A program made the translations under genes and the position numbers. Below the pieces are notes generated by a model. It was given only the letters and a program-made list of their open reading frames with translations. It had not been told where the DNA came from and searched no databases. Source: Polyangium sp. 6x1 (GTDB taxonomy: Bacteria > Myxococcota_A > Polyangia > Polyangiales > Polyangiaceae). From it: DNA of 55,500 bases. The DNA is taken from assembly GCF_029946515.1 (NCBI RefSeq), contig NZ_JARZHH010000072.1, forward strand, positions 1 through 55,500, in the 5' to 3' direction. Of the stretch, positions 42,916 to 51,966 are shown piece by piece; position 1 is the stretch's first letter; each line of letters starts with the position of its first letter.

Positions 42916-44967
42916 ATGAGCGCCTCAAGAACCAGCAATCTATCGGTCGAGCTCGCCTCGGGCGATGGCTTCGATGTCCGCGAGTTCTCGGTGAGCGAGA
43001 AGATCTCGCAGCTCTTCGAGGTGCGCCTCGTCGCCCTCAGCGACAACCCCAACGTCGATTTCGAGGCGATCGTCGGCCAGCCGGCGCGCTTCGTCATGCA
43101 AGGCGGGCACGGCGAGGGCGGCGCTCCGCGGGTCTGGACCGGCATCTGCAACGAGCTCGAGCAGCTCGGCGCGGAGGAGACGGGCCTGTCGTCGTACAAC
43201 ATCTCGATCGTGCCCACGCTCTGGCTCGCGACGCAGCGCCGGAACCACCGCATGTTCCAGCAGCTCTCCGAGCCCGACATCGTGGTGAAGATGCTCTCCG
43301 AGTGGGGCATCGAGCCCGTGCTCAAGATCGACAAAGGCGCGTACAAGAAGCGCAAGTACCGCGTGCAGTACGCGGAGACCGACTACCAGTTCATCAGCCG
43401 CATGCTGGAGGACGCGGGGATCTGCTTCTACTTCGAGCCCTCGGAGGAAGGATCGAAGCTCGTGCTCTCGGACGCGCCGCAGTCGAACGCCGCGCGCAAG
43501 TCCATCGCGTTCCGGGACAACCCCACGACGGCCGATCGCGAGCACGTGACTGTGGTGCGCATGGGCCGCAAGGTGCGGCCCGGCAAGTACACGATGCGCG
43601 ACGTCGATTACCGCAAGCCGCCGACGTACAACCTCGCGGCCACGGCCTCCGGCGCCGAGATTCCGCTGGAAGACAAGCTCGAAAGCTACCACTACACGCC
43701 GGGCGCGTTCCTCTTCGGCGCGGACAAGGGCGACGACACACCCTCCGCCGACGACAAAGGCAAGGCCCGCACGGACGAGGCCGAGGGCGCGAAGCTCGCG
43801 CAGAAGCGCCTCGAAGCGAAGCGCGGCAGCGGCACGGCGATCTCGTTCCAGACGAACGTGCTCGATCTCGCGCCAGGCGTGGTGACGAGCTTCCTCGATC
43901 ATCCGCGCGCAGATCTCGCGTCGGACAAGAAGCTGCTCATCACCGAGTCGCACATGTCAGGCACGTCGACAGGCGAATGGACGCATCACTGCGAGGCAAA
44001 GAGCACGAAGATCCCGCACCGTCCGAAGGCCGTGATGCAGCGGCCGAAGGTGAACGGCGTGGAGAGCGCGACAGTCGTCGGCCCGGCGGGCGAGGAGATC
44101 CACTGCGACGAGTTCGGCCGCGTGCGCGTGCACTTCCACTGGGATCGCGAGTCGAAGATGGACGACAACAGCTCGTGCTGGATCCCGGTGAGCCAGCCCT
44201 GGGGCGGCGCGGGGTACGGCGGGATGAACCTGCCGCGCATCGGGCAGGAAGTGCTCGTCGACTTCCTCGGCGGTGATCCGGATCGGCCGGTGATCGTGGG
44301 CCGCGTGTTCACGAACCTGCAGAAGGTGCCGTGGAAACTGCCGGACAACAAGACGCAGAGCGGCCTGCGTTCGAACTCGACGGGCGGGAGCGGCGGCTAC
44401 AACGAGATGATGTTCGAGGACGCGCTCGGCAAGGAGCTCGTCCGTTTCCAGGCCGAACGCGACTACAACAAGCTCGTCAAGAACGACGAGAACACGACCG
44501 TCGGCAACGATCGGACGAAGGTCATCCAGCGCAACGAGAACGTCACGATCGGCAACGATCGGTCGAAGACCGTGAAGGCAAACGAGACCATCGCCATCGG
44601 CAAGAACCTGATGAAGACGGTTCAAGCAAGCGAGCGCGAGGTCACGGGCGTGAACCGCAGCGTCGTGGTCGGCGTGAACCGCTCGACGCAAGTCGGCGGG
44701 ATCGACTCGACGATGGTCGGCGGGACGCACTCGGTGCAGATCGCACCCCCAGGCGAGGGCGGCGGCGGGGCAACGACGGCGCACGTGATGCAGCACGACA
44801 AGATCACGCTGGGCACGCCAGGCGGCGCGAGCATCACGCTCGAAGGCAACAAGGTGACGATCACCGCAACGACGATCGAGGTCGCAGGCTCGGGCGTCGT
44901 GAGCGTGACGTCGTCGGGCGGCGACGTGGTCATCAAGGGCGGCCCGATGGTCAAGATCAACACCTGA
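42916..44967 (+). CDS. vgrG: VgrG-family T6SS tip protein with extended C-terminal needle
   Basis: This 683-aa protein has gp27-like domains (about 1-360, with FISRMLEDAGICFYFEPSE). The gp5 OB-fold has the conserved DEFGRVRVHFHWDRES and GYGGMNLPRIGQEVLVDFLGGDPDRPVIVG. A C-terminal beta-helix of repeats (TVGNDRTKVIQRNENVTIG, VTGVNRSVVVGVNRSTQVGG) ends in a KINT motif. It is longer than the VgrG on the other strand because of the needle. ATG 42916 is preferred; a start at 42835 would add a non-conserved stretch. A TTAGCT box at 42865-42870 is a candidate -10. Repeat copy B lies directly downstream. Confidence 0.93.
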   Translation: MSASRTSNLSVELASGDGFDVREFSVSEKISQLFEVRLVALSDNPNVDFEAIVGQPARFVMQGGHGEGGAPRVWTGICNELEQLGAEETGLSSYNISIVPTLWLATQRRNHRMFQQLSEPDIVVKMLSEWGIEPVLKIDKGAYKKRKYRVQYAETDYQFISRMLEDAGICFYFEPSEEGSKLVLSDAPQSNAARKSIAFRDNPTTADREHVTVVRMGRKVRPGKYTMRDVDYRKPPTYNLAATASGAEIPLEDKLESYHYTPGAFLFGADKGDDTPSADDKGKARTDEAEGAKLAQKRLEAKRGSGTAISFQTNVLDLAPGVVTSFLDHPRADLASDKKLLITESHMSGTSTGEWTHHCEAKSTKIPHRPKAVMQRPKVNGVESATVVGPAGEEIHCDEFGRVRVHFHWDRESKMDDNSSCWIPVSQPWGGAGYGGMNLPRIGQEVLVDFLGGDPDRPVIVGRVFTNLQKVPWKLPDNKTQSGLRSNSTGGSGGYNEMMFEDALGKELVRFQAERDYNKLVKNDENTTVGNDRTKVIQRNENVTIGNDRSKTVKANETIAIGKNLMKTVQASEREVTGVNRSVVVGVNRSTQVGGIDSTMVGGTHSVQIAPPGEGGGGATTAHVMQHDKITLGTPGGASITLEGNKVTITATTIEVAGSGVVSVTSSGGDVVIKGGPMVKINT

Positions 44968-45035
44968 ACGACGCACGATCCGAACGAGAGGCGGCCCGGA
45001 CGAACCCGTCCGCGGCCGCCTCGGCGTTTGGAGCC

Positions 45036-45430
45036 GTCGCGCCGGGGCGCTGCCCCGGGCCCCGCGGGGGCTGTCCGCCCCTCGACCCGGACCAGGGCCA
45101 GCCCTGGACCTCTGGGCATCGACTGCGCGAAGCGCAGTCGATGCGGGGAGAGTTTTTAAGCTGTCCGCCCCCTCTTTGCAGGGCCAGCCCTGGACCTTTC
45201 GTGGAAGAACTGCGCTGCGCGCAGTTCTTCCAACAGGCCGTTGGTACAGCGTTGCCGGCTGAACCAGCAGCGCTGCTGTCTTGGTGAGCAGGGTCGTCGC
45301 TGGTCTTGACCCGGCTGTTCGATGAACTGCGCATCGCGCAGTTCATCGACCCCGAGTCCAGCGCTTGCGCTGGTCCGGGTCCAGGGGTGGACAACCCCTG
45401 GTCGGGTCCGGGGTGAAACCCCGGCGCGAC
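45036..45430. repeat. Dispersed palindromic element, copy B (395 bp), inverted relative to copy A
   Basis: This occupies most of the 479-bp gene-free stretch between the VgrG stop (44967) and the kinase stop (45447). The remainder holds nothing recognisable. It matches copy A in reverse orientation end to end, with the same three hairpins and similar terminal inverted repeats. The middle hairpin differs by two compensating base pairs: TGGAAGAACTGCGC/GCGCAGTTCTTCCA against GGGACGAACTGCGC/GCGCAGTTCGTCCC in copy A. The loops also differ. Convergent transcripts from both sides run into it, so it may also act as a bidirectional terminator. Confidence 0.9.
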
Positions 45431-45446
45431 GCTGCGTAGCACGCTC

Positions 45447-47471
45447 TCAGAACTGGATGTTCTTCGGGACCGGCGGCGCCTTCTTCTGCTGCGTCGATCG
45501 CACGGGCGTGGGCGCCGTCTTCGCGGTCGTGGTCGTGGTCGTGGTCGGACGCGCCTGCGGCACGACCGTCGCTGCGGTCGTGTACGAGGGCGTCGGCGTG
45601 GGCGTCGGCGCGGGCGTCGGCGCGGGATGCGCCTCGGTCTGTGCGGCCGGCACGCCCTCGGGCGCGGCGGGATCGGCGAGGAGCGCGCGCACCACGAAGA
45701 ACGAGACGAGGAGCGCGATTGCGGCGCCGACGGCCAGGATCACTTTCCAGTTCGGGCCGCCGCGCAGGTTCTTCCAATCGGCTCCGTCGTTCGCGTCGCG
45801 CGCGACGCCCGGCACTACGAGGCCCGGCGCGGAAGGCGTGACGGGCGGCGGGATCGGCGGCGCGGCGGCGATCGCTGCGGCGCGCGCGGCGGCCAGACCT
45901 GCGACGTCGGCCGGCTGCACCGTGAGCAGGCGCTTCATCTTCGGCGCGAGCCACTCGGACTGGAGAGACAAACCCGAGATGTCCTGCTGGATCCCGCGCT
46001 CGAGCGCCCAGCCCGCGAGCGCGACGCCCATGTCGCGCAGCGATTGCCAGCGCGCGGTTCGCTCCTTGGCCAGGCCTCGCTCGATGATCGCCCAGAGCGC
46101 GGCGTCACCCGTGCCGAAGGCGTGCGTTGGCATCGGCGTGTTTGCCACGATGGCCGCGATGAGCGCGTTGTAGTTCGGCGCGTCGAACGGGCGGCGGCCG
46201 GTGAGCGTCTCGTAGAGCAGGACCGAGTAGGTCCAGACGTCGGTGCGATGATCGATGTCCGCCTCGCCGCGGGCCTGCTCGGGCGACATGTAGTCGGGGC
46301 TGCCGAGGACCTCGCCGGCGATCGTGACGTGTCGCTCGACGTCGTCGCGCAGCACGCGCGCGATGCCGAAATCGAGCAGCTTGGGCACGATCTTTCCCGA
46401 CTCGTCCGTCGTGAGCATGACGTTGTCGGGCTTGAGATCCCGATGGACGATGCCCTTCAAGTGCGCGGCCGCGAGCGCGGCGGCGACGGGCAGGAGCGTC
46501 TGCAGCGCGACGCTCGCGTCGAGGCGCTTCTTGCGCGCGAGGATGGCGGAGAGCGACTCGCCCGTGAGCAGCTCCATCACGAGGTACGGATCGCCGACCT
46601 CGGTTTGTCCGAAGTCGAAGACGCGCACGATGCCGGGATGGCCGAGCTTCGCGGCGGCGCGCGCCTCCGTGAGCAGGCGGGCGGAGGCCTCCTCGGTGGC
46701 GCGATCGCGGCGGATGAGCTTGAGCGCGACGTCGGCGTCGAGGCCGAGGTTCCGCGCGACCCACACGGCGCCCATGCCGCCCTGGCCGAGCACGCGCTGG
46801 AGCTGGTACCTGCCGCCGATGACGTCGCCGGGCGCGTAGGCGACGAGGTTCGAGCCGGCTCGATCGGGATCGCCGAATGCGCCTTCGCCTTGCGGGGCGA
46901 AGCCCGGCGAGGATCGGCGCTGTGCTTCGAGCATGCTCGGCGTCACGGCGAGCAGGCCCGAGGACGAGCGGCTCCGCGGGTCCTGTCCGGGCGGGACGAC
47001 CGCGGGCAAACCCGAAGCGGAGCGGCGTAGTGCCTCCGCGCCTTGCGGCGGGACCCCGGGAAAACTCGGCGACGACGAGCGACGGAGCTCCCCGTTCATG
47101 CCCGGCGCCATCATGCCCGGCGACGAGCTTCGCCCGCTCGCGATGGCCGCAGGCGAAGGCGGGGGCGGAGGCGCGATGAACGGGAGCGGCGGGGCCGACG
47201 TACGGCCCGGGCTCGGCAGAGGCGCGGGGGTCGCGGTGGCGGAGACGGGCGCGAGCGAGGGCGCGGACGCACGCGCAGGCGGTGGCTCCGGGATGGGCGG
47301 CGCGGAGAATCCGCCTGCGAGCGTCGCGCCGAGCTCGACGTCCCACTCGGGCTCGGCGGCCGCGGGCACCGGCTCGGCGGGCGCGGGCGTCCCGCTGCTC
47401 GCGGGGCGCGGAGGCGCGGCCGGAGCGGCGGGAGCTACCGCCGGGGAGCTGGGCCTGGGAGGTGGGGACAT
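45447..47471 (-). CDS. Ser/Thr protein kinase with long disordered N-terminus and one TM segment
   Basis: This 674-aa protein begins with a Pro/Ala/Ser-rich low-complexity segment of about 210 residues. The kinase domain follows: Gly-loop GQGGMGAVW (229-237), Lys251, HRDLKPDN (343-350), DFG (367-369), and activation segment GSPDYMSPEQ. A transmembrane helix (VILAVGAAIALLVSFFVV) comes next, then a short Thr/Pro-rich extracytoplasmic tail. The ATG at 47471 is the first after the upstream DUF2169 gene; the 113-nt gap has no clear Shine-Dalgarno. Lying in a T6SS accessory operon, it could phosphorylate tip or adaptor proteins, as PpkA-type kinases regulate T6SS. That is inference. Confidence 0.85.
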   Translation of the reverse strand: MSPPPRPSSPAVAPAAPAAPPRPASSGTPAPAEPVPAAAEPEWDVELGATLAGGFSAPPIPEPPPARASAPSLAPVSATATPAPLPSPGRTSAPPLPFIAPPPPPSPAAIASGRSSSPGMMAPGMNGELRRSSSPSFPGVPPQGAEALRRSASGLPAVVPPGQDPRSRSSSGLLAVTPSMLEAQRRSSPGFAPQGEGAFGDPDRAGSNLVAYAPGDVIGGRYQLQRVLGQGGMGAVWVARNLGLDADVALKLIRRDRATEEASARLLTEARAAAKLGHPGIVRVFDFGQTEVGDPYLVMELLTGESLSAILARKKRLDASVALQTLLPVAAALAAAHLKGIVHRDLKPDNVMLTTDESGKIVPKLLDFGIARVLRDDVERHVTIAGEVLGSPDYMSPEQARGEADIDHRTDVWTYSVLLYETLTGRRPFDAPNYNALIAAIVANTPMPTHAFGTGDAALWAIIERGLAKERTARWQSLRDMGVALAGWALERGIQQDISGLSLQSEWLAPKMKRLLTVQPADVAGLAAARAAAIAAAPPIPPPVTPSAPGLVVPGVARDANDGADWKNLRGGPNWKVILAVGAAIALLVSFFVVRALLADPAAPEGVPAAQTEAHPAPTPAPTPTPTPSYTTAATVVPQARPTTTTTTTAKTAPTPVRSTQQKKAPPVPKNIQF

Positions 47472-47584
47472 GCGGCCGATCCACGAGCCGACGAACGAGC
47501 TCGCGGGGCCAGCGTACACCGGATCGCGTTGGGTGGGCGAGCCCTCGACGAACGGAGTGCTCGTCGAGCGTCGAGGGCGGGATC

Positions 47585-49855
47585 TCAGTCGGCTCGCTCG
47601 GCTTCGATCGCGTGACGGATTCGCTCGCCGAGGGGCGGATCTGCGGCCGTGCGCGCGAGCATCTCGCGCTCGATGCGGAGCATGGAGGCACGCGGAAGGC
47701 CGAGCTCGGCCAGGGTGCGCTCGGCGTGACCACGCTCGCTGGCCACGACCAGGCGCGCGTACTCGGCCGGGGTGATGGGGCCTCGCTCTTCTTCGAGGCG
47801 CGCGACGTAGGCGGCGTCGAAGGCCTTGAGCAGGCGCGTCTTGCCGCGCTCGGCCTCGGCGCGGATGGCGTCGGCCCAGTGTTTTTCGAGGTCCGTGTAG
47901 CGAGCGAGATCGAGCTCCTCGGCTTCCAGGATCTCGGCGCGCTCGTCGCGGCGGCGCGCGATCGACGCCGTGATCTTCGCGCATCGCTCGATGGGGTAGT
48001 CGTCGAGCGGCAGCGCGGGCGCGGGCGGGGCTTTGGGGGCCTCCGGCGCGGGCGGATCCGGGGGCAGCGGCTCGGGCGGCGGAGGGAGCGGCGGCGGGGC
48101 CGCGCGCGCGGCCATCTCGGCCGTCGCCAGCGGGCCGATCATCGCGGGCGCGTCGACGGTCTCCGGATCGTCCAGGTCGACCGGGGGAGGGACGGGCGCG
48201 ACGGGCGCGGGCGCGACGAGCGGAGGCGTCCCCAGCGGCGCGAGCCCGAGGCGCGGCACGATGGGCGGCGGCGCGGGCGATTGGATCGGCGGAGGCGCCG
48301 CGTGCGGCTGGATCGGCGGAGGCGGCGCGGGCGGCTGGATCGGCGGAGGCGCCGCGGGCGATTGGAACGATGCGGGGGGTGTGGGGGGCAGAGGAAGGCC
48401 CACCTCGTGGGCCGACCGGAGCCCCCCACCGTGAGACCCCGGCGCGACGAACGGCAGATCGTGCCGCGACGGAGGCCGCACCCGCGCCGGCTCCGGCGGC
48501 ACCGGGGGTGGCGCGATCGGCGACAAGAAGGGCAGATCCCGCGCCTGGAAAGGAACGGGCGGGGGAGGAGGCGGTGGCGCGAACGGCAGCGGCGGTGGGG
48601 CCGCGGGCGCGGGCGGCGCCTCCGTCCGCGGACGCGCGAACGGGAGCGGATCGGCGGCTGGCGTATCCAGACCGACGAACGTCACCTCGTCGTCGATCTC
48701 CGAGCCCATCGGGAACACGCCCGACTCGCGCGGCGGCGGCGCGTGCACCGCGCTCATCATGAAGGGCATGATCGGGTGGGGCCGCGACGGCGCGGATGCC
48801 ACGCTCGTCACGGAGCCATCGGGATCGTCGGGCGCGATCGCGATCCTGTGGAGATCCGGGGACGCGAGCGCCGCGCGCGCGCTCGCCCAGCCGGGACCCA
48901 CCATCGTCACCATCACGCGCCCCGCCTCGGCCGGATGCACGAGCGCCGCGCGCCCGCGCCAGACCAGCGTGCAGAGCCCGCGCGTCGTGTCGAACCACAA
49001 AGTGTCGGCCGTCAGCGTGATCTCCTCACGGTGACCCGACGCTCGCTCCATCACGACCTCGGGCCGGAGCCCCGGCAGGTTCGTCACGAGGCGCGCGTGC
49101 TCGGGGTGCAGACCTTCGAGCACGATCCGTTCGTCGGCGCGGATCTCCGGGATCTCTTGATCGTGCGGCGCGACGTTGAAGTACAGCGGATCGAGCCCCT
49201 CCGGCAGCGGCGCCTCGTGCCACTGCGCGAGGGAAAACCGCCCGGCGAGGGGGCCGAGGCGCGCCTCGCGGGAAGGCCAGCTCGCCGCGATCGGCCCGTA
49301 TCCGATGGGCTCCAGGAGATCCGAAGGGCCCGTCACGTGCCGCCCCGGCGGCTGCACGTTCGGCAGCTTGATCGCGCCGAATGCGTCCCTCTGATCGAGC
49401 CGCATGCCCACGGGGTTCGTCGTCCCGGGCCCGCCTGCGGCGCGCTCGTAGCGCAGACGAACACGCGTCACGCGCGGGCCTTCGCGCAGCTCGCCCGTCG
49501 GCGTCACGTGCCGATCGCCGAAGACCTCCATCGCCTTGTCGAGCTCGCCCACGCAGAGGCGCGTGTGGATCGATCGCACCGGCACGTCGTTCGGCGCGAA
49601 CGCGTGGCCGACGAGCACCACGTCGGCGCCGCGCTTGTAGGGCACGAGATCGCAGGGCGAGTACACGCTGCGCCGCGGATCGTCGTCCCAGAAGTTGTCC
49701 TCCTCGTTGACGTCCTCCTGCGACTCGTGCAGCACCGAGGTGCCCGGGGTGAGCAGGTACGTCGCTTTGCAGACGACGAGCAGCGCGTGCCTGCGCTCGG
49801 CCGTGACGAAGGGCCGCGCGGCGACGCGGAGCGGGCAATACGAGACGATGTCCAT
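47585..49855 (-). CDS. DUF2169 protein with long Pro-rich linker and C-terminal helical domain
   Basis: This 756-aa protein has DUF2169 at about 1-310 (CKATYLLTPGTSVL, ADVVLVGHAFAP, YERAAGGPGTTNPVG). A very Pro-rich linker follows (about 330-610), including three 27-bp repeats encoding APPPIQPxA-type units, and then a C-terminal helical domain (about 620-756, with ERCAKITASIARRRDERAEILEAEELD). The last part may bind cargo. It starts 18 nt after the LysM-muramidase stop and is followed by the kinase gene. This is the third DUF2169 protein in the window, and each has a different C-terminus. Confidence 0.87.
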   Translation of the reverse strand: MDIVSYCPLRVAARPFVTAERRHALLVVCKATYLLTPGTSVLHESQEDVNEEDNFWDDDPRRSVYSPCDLVPYKRGADVVLVGHAFAPNDVPVRSIHTRLCVGELDKAMEVFGDRHVTPTGELREGPRVTRVRLRYERAAGGPGTTNPVGMRLDQRDAFGAIKLPNVQPPGRHVTGPSDLLEPIGYGPIAASWPSREARLGPLAGRFSLAQWHEAPLPEGLDPLYFNVAPHDQEIPEIRADERIVLEGLHPEHARLVTNLPGLRPEVVMERASGHREEITLTADTLWFDTTRGLCTLVWRGRAALVHPAEAGRVMVTMVGPGWASARAALASPDLHRIAIAPDDPDGSVTSVASAPSRPHPIMPFMMSAVHAPPPRESGVFPMGSEIDDEVTFVGLDTPAADPLPFARPRTEAPPAPAAPPPLPFAPPPPPPPVPFQARDLPFLSPIAPPPVPPEPARVRPPSRHDLPFVAPGSHGGGLRSAHEVGLPLPPTPPASFQSPAAPPPIQPPAPPPPIQPHAAPPPIQSPAPPPIVPRLGLAPLGTPPLVAPAPVAPVPPPVDLDDPETVDAPAMIGPLATAEMAARAAPPPLPPPPEPLPPDPPAPEAPKAPPAPALPLDDYPIERCAKITASIARRRDERAEILEAEELDLARYTDLEKHWADAIRAEAERGKTRLLKAFDAAYVARLEEERGPITPAEYARLVVASERGHAERTLAELGLPRASMLRIEREMLARTAADPPLGERIRHAIEAERAD
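48276..48360. repeat. 27-bp tandem repeat encoding APPPIQP units inside the DUF2169 gene
   Basis: On the plus strand the unit GGCTGGATCGGCGGAGGCGC plus seven more bases recurs about three times with minor changes. It encodes the Pro-rich linker of the minus-strand gene. Confidence 0.8.
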
Positions 49856-49873
49856 GGGGGAAGCGGCGCTCGT

Positions 49874-50929
49874 CTAGCCGCGGCTGTAGCGCGCGTAGGC
49901 GTTCGCCATCTTCGTGTGGTAGTTGTTCGACGCGTAGTCCTCGCCGTTGTAGCCACGCGCGAACGAAGCCCAGTTCTTGTTCCGGATGTGGCGCACGAGG
50001 TTGTTGCCGCGGCAGAAGCCGAGGAAGGCGCGCATGTGCTGCGCCTCGGACTCGTACATGTCGTAGACGAACTGCCGGACGCTCTTCCAGCCGACCAGCT
50101 CGTGGTTGAAGCCCATCACCTGGAACATGCCCCACGAGGCGCTCTTCACCGCCGCGTCCGGATCGAGCGCGAACGCCTCGCGGATCACGGCCCACTGATC
50201 CTTCTTGTAACTCGCGCGCCGTAGCGGGCTCTTGTACGGCGCCGAAAGATGCGGGTGGCTTTTGTCGTAGCGGCCCCCCGTGAGCCGCTTGAAGTGGTGG
50301 ATCTCGAAGAGGATCTTCGGGCGCTTCTGATCGTCGAAGCCGGTGCGTCCGCCGGACTCGACCTCGGCCACGGCGCGCACCGCGGCGGCCTCGCACTGGA
50401 GCTCACGCGCGGCGGCGTCGAAGTCGCCGGAGGCTAGCTTGCGCGCAGGTCCCCGCACGGGCAGCTCCCACGGGCCCGTCGCGGGCGGCGTTCCGAGCGA
50501 GCTCCCGCCTTCCGCGGGGGCCTGCGGCTGCTGCGGCTGGGGTTGCTGCGGCTTGGGTTGCTGCGGCTGCGGCTGCGGCGTGCCGCCTCCGTTCGATTGC
50601 CCCGGCAGCTTGATCTGCTGGCCCGGCGAGATCTGGTTCGGGTTCTTGAGCTGCGGGTTTGCCCGCATGATCTCGTCGACCGTCGTGCCGTTCCGGTTCG
50701 CGATCGCGCCCAGCGTGTCGCCCGAGCGCACGGTGTACGTGCTCGGCGACGCGGGGGACGGGATGGCGCCGCCTCCGCCTCCGCTGCCCGGGAGCTTGAT
50801 GCTCTGGCCCACGGAGATCGAGTTCGGATTCGTGATCTGCGGATTGGCCGACATGATCGCCTGCACCGTCGTGTTGTTACGGCTGGCGATCGCACCGAGC
50901 GTATCCCCGGATTTGACGACGTAGCTCAT
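49874..50929 (-). CDS. LysM-LysM-N-acetylmuramidase (DUF3380-type) cell-wall hydrolase
   Basis: This 351-aa protein has two LysM domains (about 3-46 and 65-108, each YxVxxGDTLGAIAxRN), a Gln/Pro linker (about 115-140) and a C-terminal DUF3380/N-acetylmuramidase domain. The catalytic-type Glu is in VAEVESGG (Glu191), and the family pieces ILFEIHHFKRLTGGR and SWGMFQVMG follow. There is no signal peptide, which fits delivery by T6SS or lysis rather than Sec export. It is encoded first in an operon with DUF2169 and kinase genes. ATG 50929 starts right at LysM1; a longer start at 50998 has no support. No immunity protein is evident. Confidence 0.87.
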   Translation of the reverse strand: MSYVVKSGDTLGAIASRNNTTVQAIMSANPQITNPNSISVGQSIKLPGSGGGGGAIPSPASPSTYTVRSGDTLGAIANRNGTTVDEIMRANPQLKNPNQISPGQQIKLPGQSNGGGTPQPQPQQPKPQQPQPQQPQAPAEGGSSLGTPPATGPWELPVRGPARKLASGDFDAAARELQCEAAAVRAVAEVESGGRTGFDDQKRPKILFEIHHFKRLTGGRYDKSHPHLSAPYKSPLRRASYKKDQWAVIREAFALDPDAAVKSASWGMFQVMGFNHELVGWKSVRQFVYDMYESEAQHMRAFLGFCRGNNLVRHIRNKNWASFARGYNGEDYASNNYHTKMANAYARYSRG

Positions 50930-51144
50930 CGCGACCCTGTTCGTCCGCCGAGGGAGCGCGCTCTCGCACGAGAGGGAAGCCTTCGCCCGGACGTACAAAG
51001 ACGGATATCACAGCCCCGCGCGCGAACCAACGCCCCCGCGCGATCGAATCGTTCTGAAAAGGACCGGCCGCGGGCACGCGCAGGACGTGCGTGTCCATAC
51101 CGACGATGCGAGCCCCGGGCTTTGCGCCCGGCGCGCCCCTCACG

Positions 51145-51960
51145 TCACTGCGGCTTGGCCTGGAAGTCGATCGACACCATCGCGTCCTTCGAGACCTTCT
51201 TGCCGAGCGTCGAGAGCTCGTCGGCCGTCTTCTGCAGGATCGCGCCGAGCGTGTCGCGCGGGCGCACGTCGTGCTCCTCGAGGCTCACGGCGATGGGCTT
51301 GCCCGACTTCACGAGGACCTTCGCCACCTTGTCGCCCTCCATCACGAACGTGACCTCGAGCGTCGCCTTCTTTTGCACCGTGCGCTCGTTCAGCCGGAAA
51401 TCGCCGGTCACGTCGAGCGACACCTTGCGCTCGGGGCCCGTGAGGCCCGCGATGCTCTTCGGCCCCGTCGTCTCGATCTTCGAGATCTTGAACTCGATGT
51501 AGCGGTGCTTCGCCTTGTCGGCCTCGGCGACGTCCTTGCCGACCCCGAGCCAGTTGCGCGCGTGCTCGTTCTGCAGATCGCTCTTCGTCCGCTCGCCGAA
51601 CTCCGCCTTCTCGTCGGCGCGCTTCTGCTGGTAGATGACCAGTTTGTCGAGGTCGATCTTCACGAGCCCCGTGGAGCGCGTCACGTCCTCCGGATCGACG
51701 AAGAGCTCCCCCGAGAGCGAGCCGTCCGCCTCGCCGAAGATCTTCTCGATGGGCGCGTCCATCGAAAAGCTCACCTTCGTGCCTTGGGCTTCGACCGCGT
51801 AGGGTTTGCCTGCGTCGGTCTTCGGCTTGGCGGGGGCGAGCGACGAGGAGACGGGGGCTGCGTTCGGGTTCGGCTCGTCCTTGGAACACCCAGTGACGGC
51901 GAGGGCGAGGAACGCGGCGAGCGACAGGAAGTGGTGGAGAGGGAGGCGTGCGCGTGCCAT
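51145..51960 (-). CDS. YceI-family lipoprotein
   Basis: This 271-aa protein has a lipoprotein signal (ALAVTGC, Cys25) and a YceI/lipocalin-like domain (about 55-265: VSFSMDAPIEKIFGEADGSLSGELFVD, ITTGP-type loops, TGDFRLNERTVQKKATLEV). The family binds isoprenoids or fatty amides in the periplasm. It is not obviously linked to the T6SS island. A TACGCT box 6 nt before the ATG suggests a leaderless transcript. The 215-nt gap 50930-51144 contains nothing recognisable. Confidence 0.85.
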   Translation of the reverse strand: MARARLPLHHFLSLAAFLALAVTGCSKDEPNPNAAPVSSSLAPAKPKTDAGKPYAVEAQGTKVSFSMDAPIEKIFGEADGSLSGELFVDPEDVTRSTGLVKIDLDKLVIYQQKRADEKAEFGERTKSDLQNEHARNWLGVGKDVAEADKAKHRYIEFKISKIETTGPKSIAGLTGPERKVSLDVTGDFRLNERTVQKKATLEVTFVMEGDKVAKVLVKSGKPIAVSLEEHDVRPRDTLGAILQKTADELSTLGKKVSKDAMVSIDFQAKPQ

Positions 51961-51966
51961 CCGGCC

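Noticed and set aside
42090-44276. Long plus-strand frame of about 728 codons over both vgrG genes
   Set aside because: Antisense to one VgrG and out of frame with the other; no domain seen.
45447-48998. Extension of the kinase frame to 1183 codons
   Set aside because: Upstream of 47471 the frame overlaps the DUF2169 gene and reads as Arg/Ala-rich shadow sequence.
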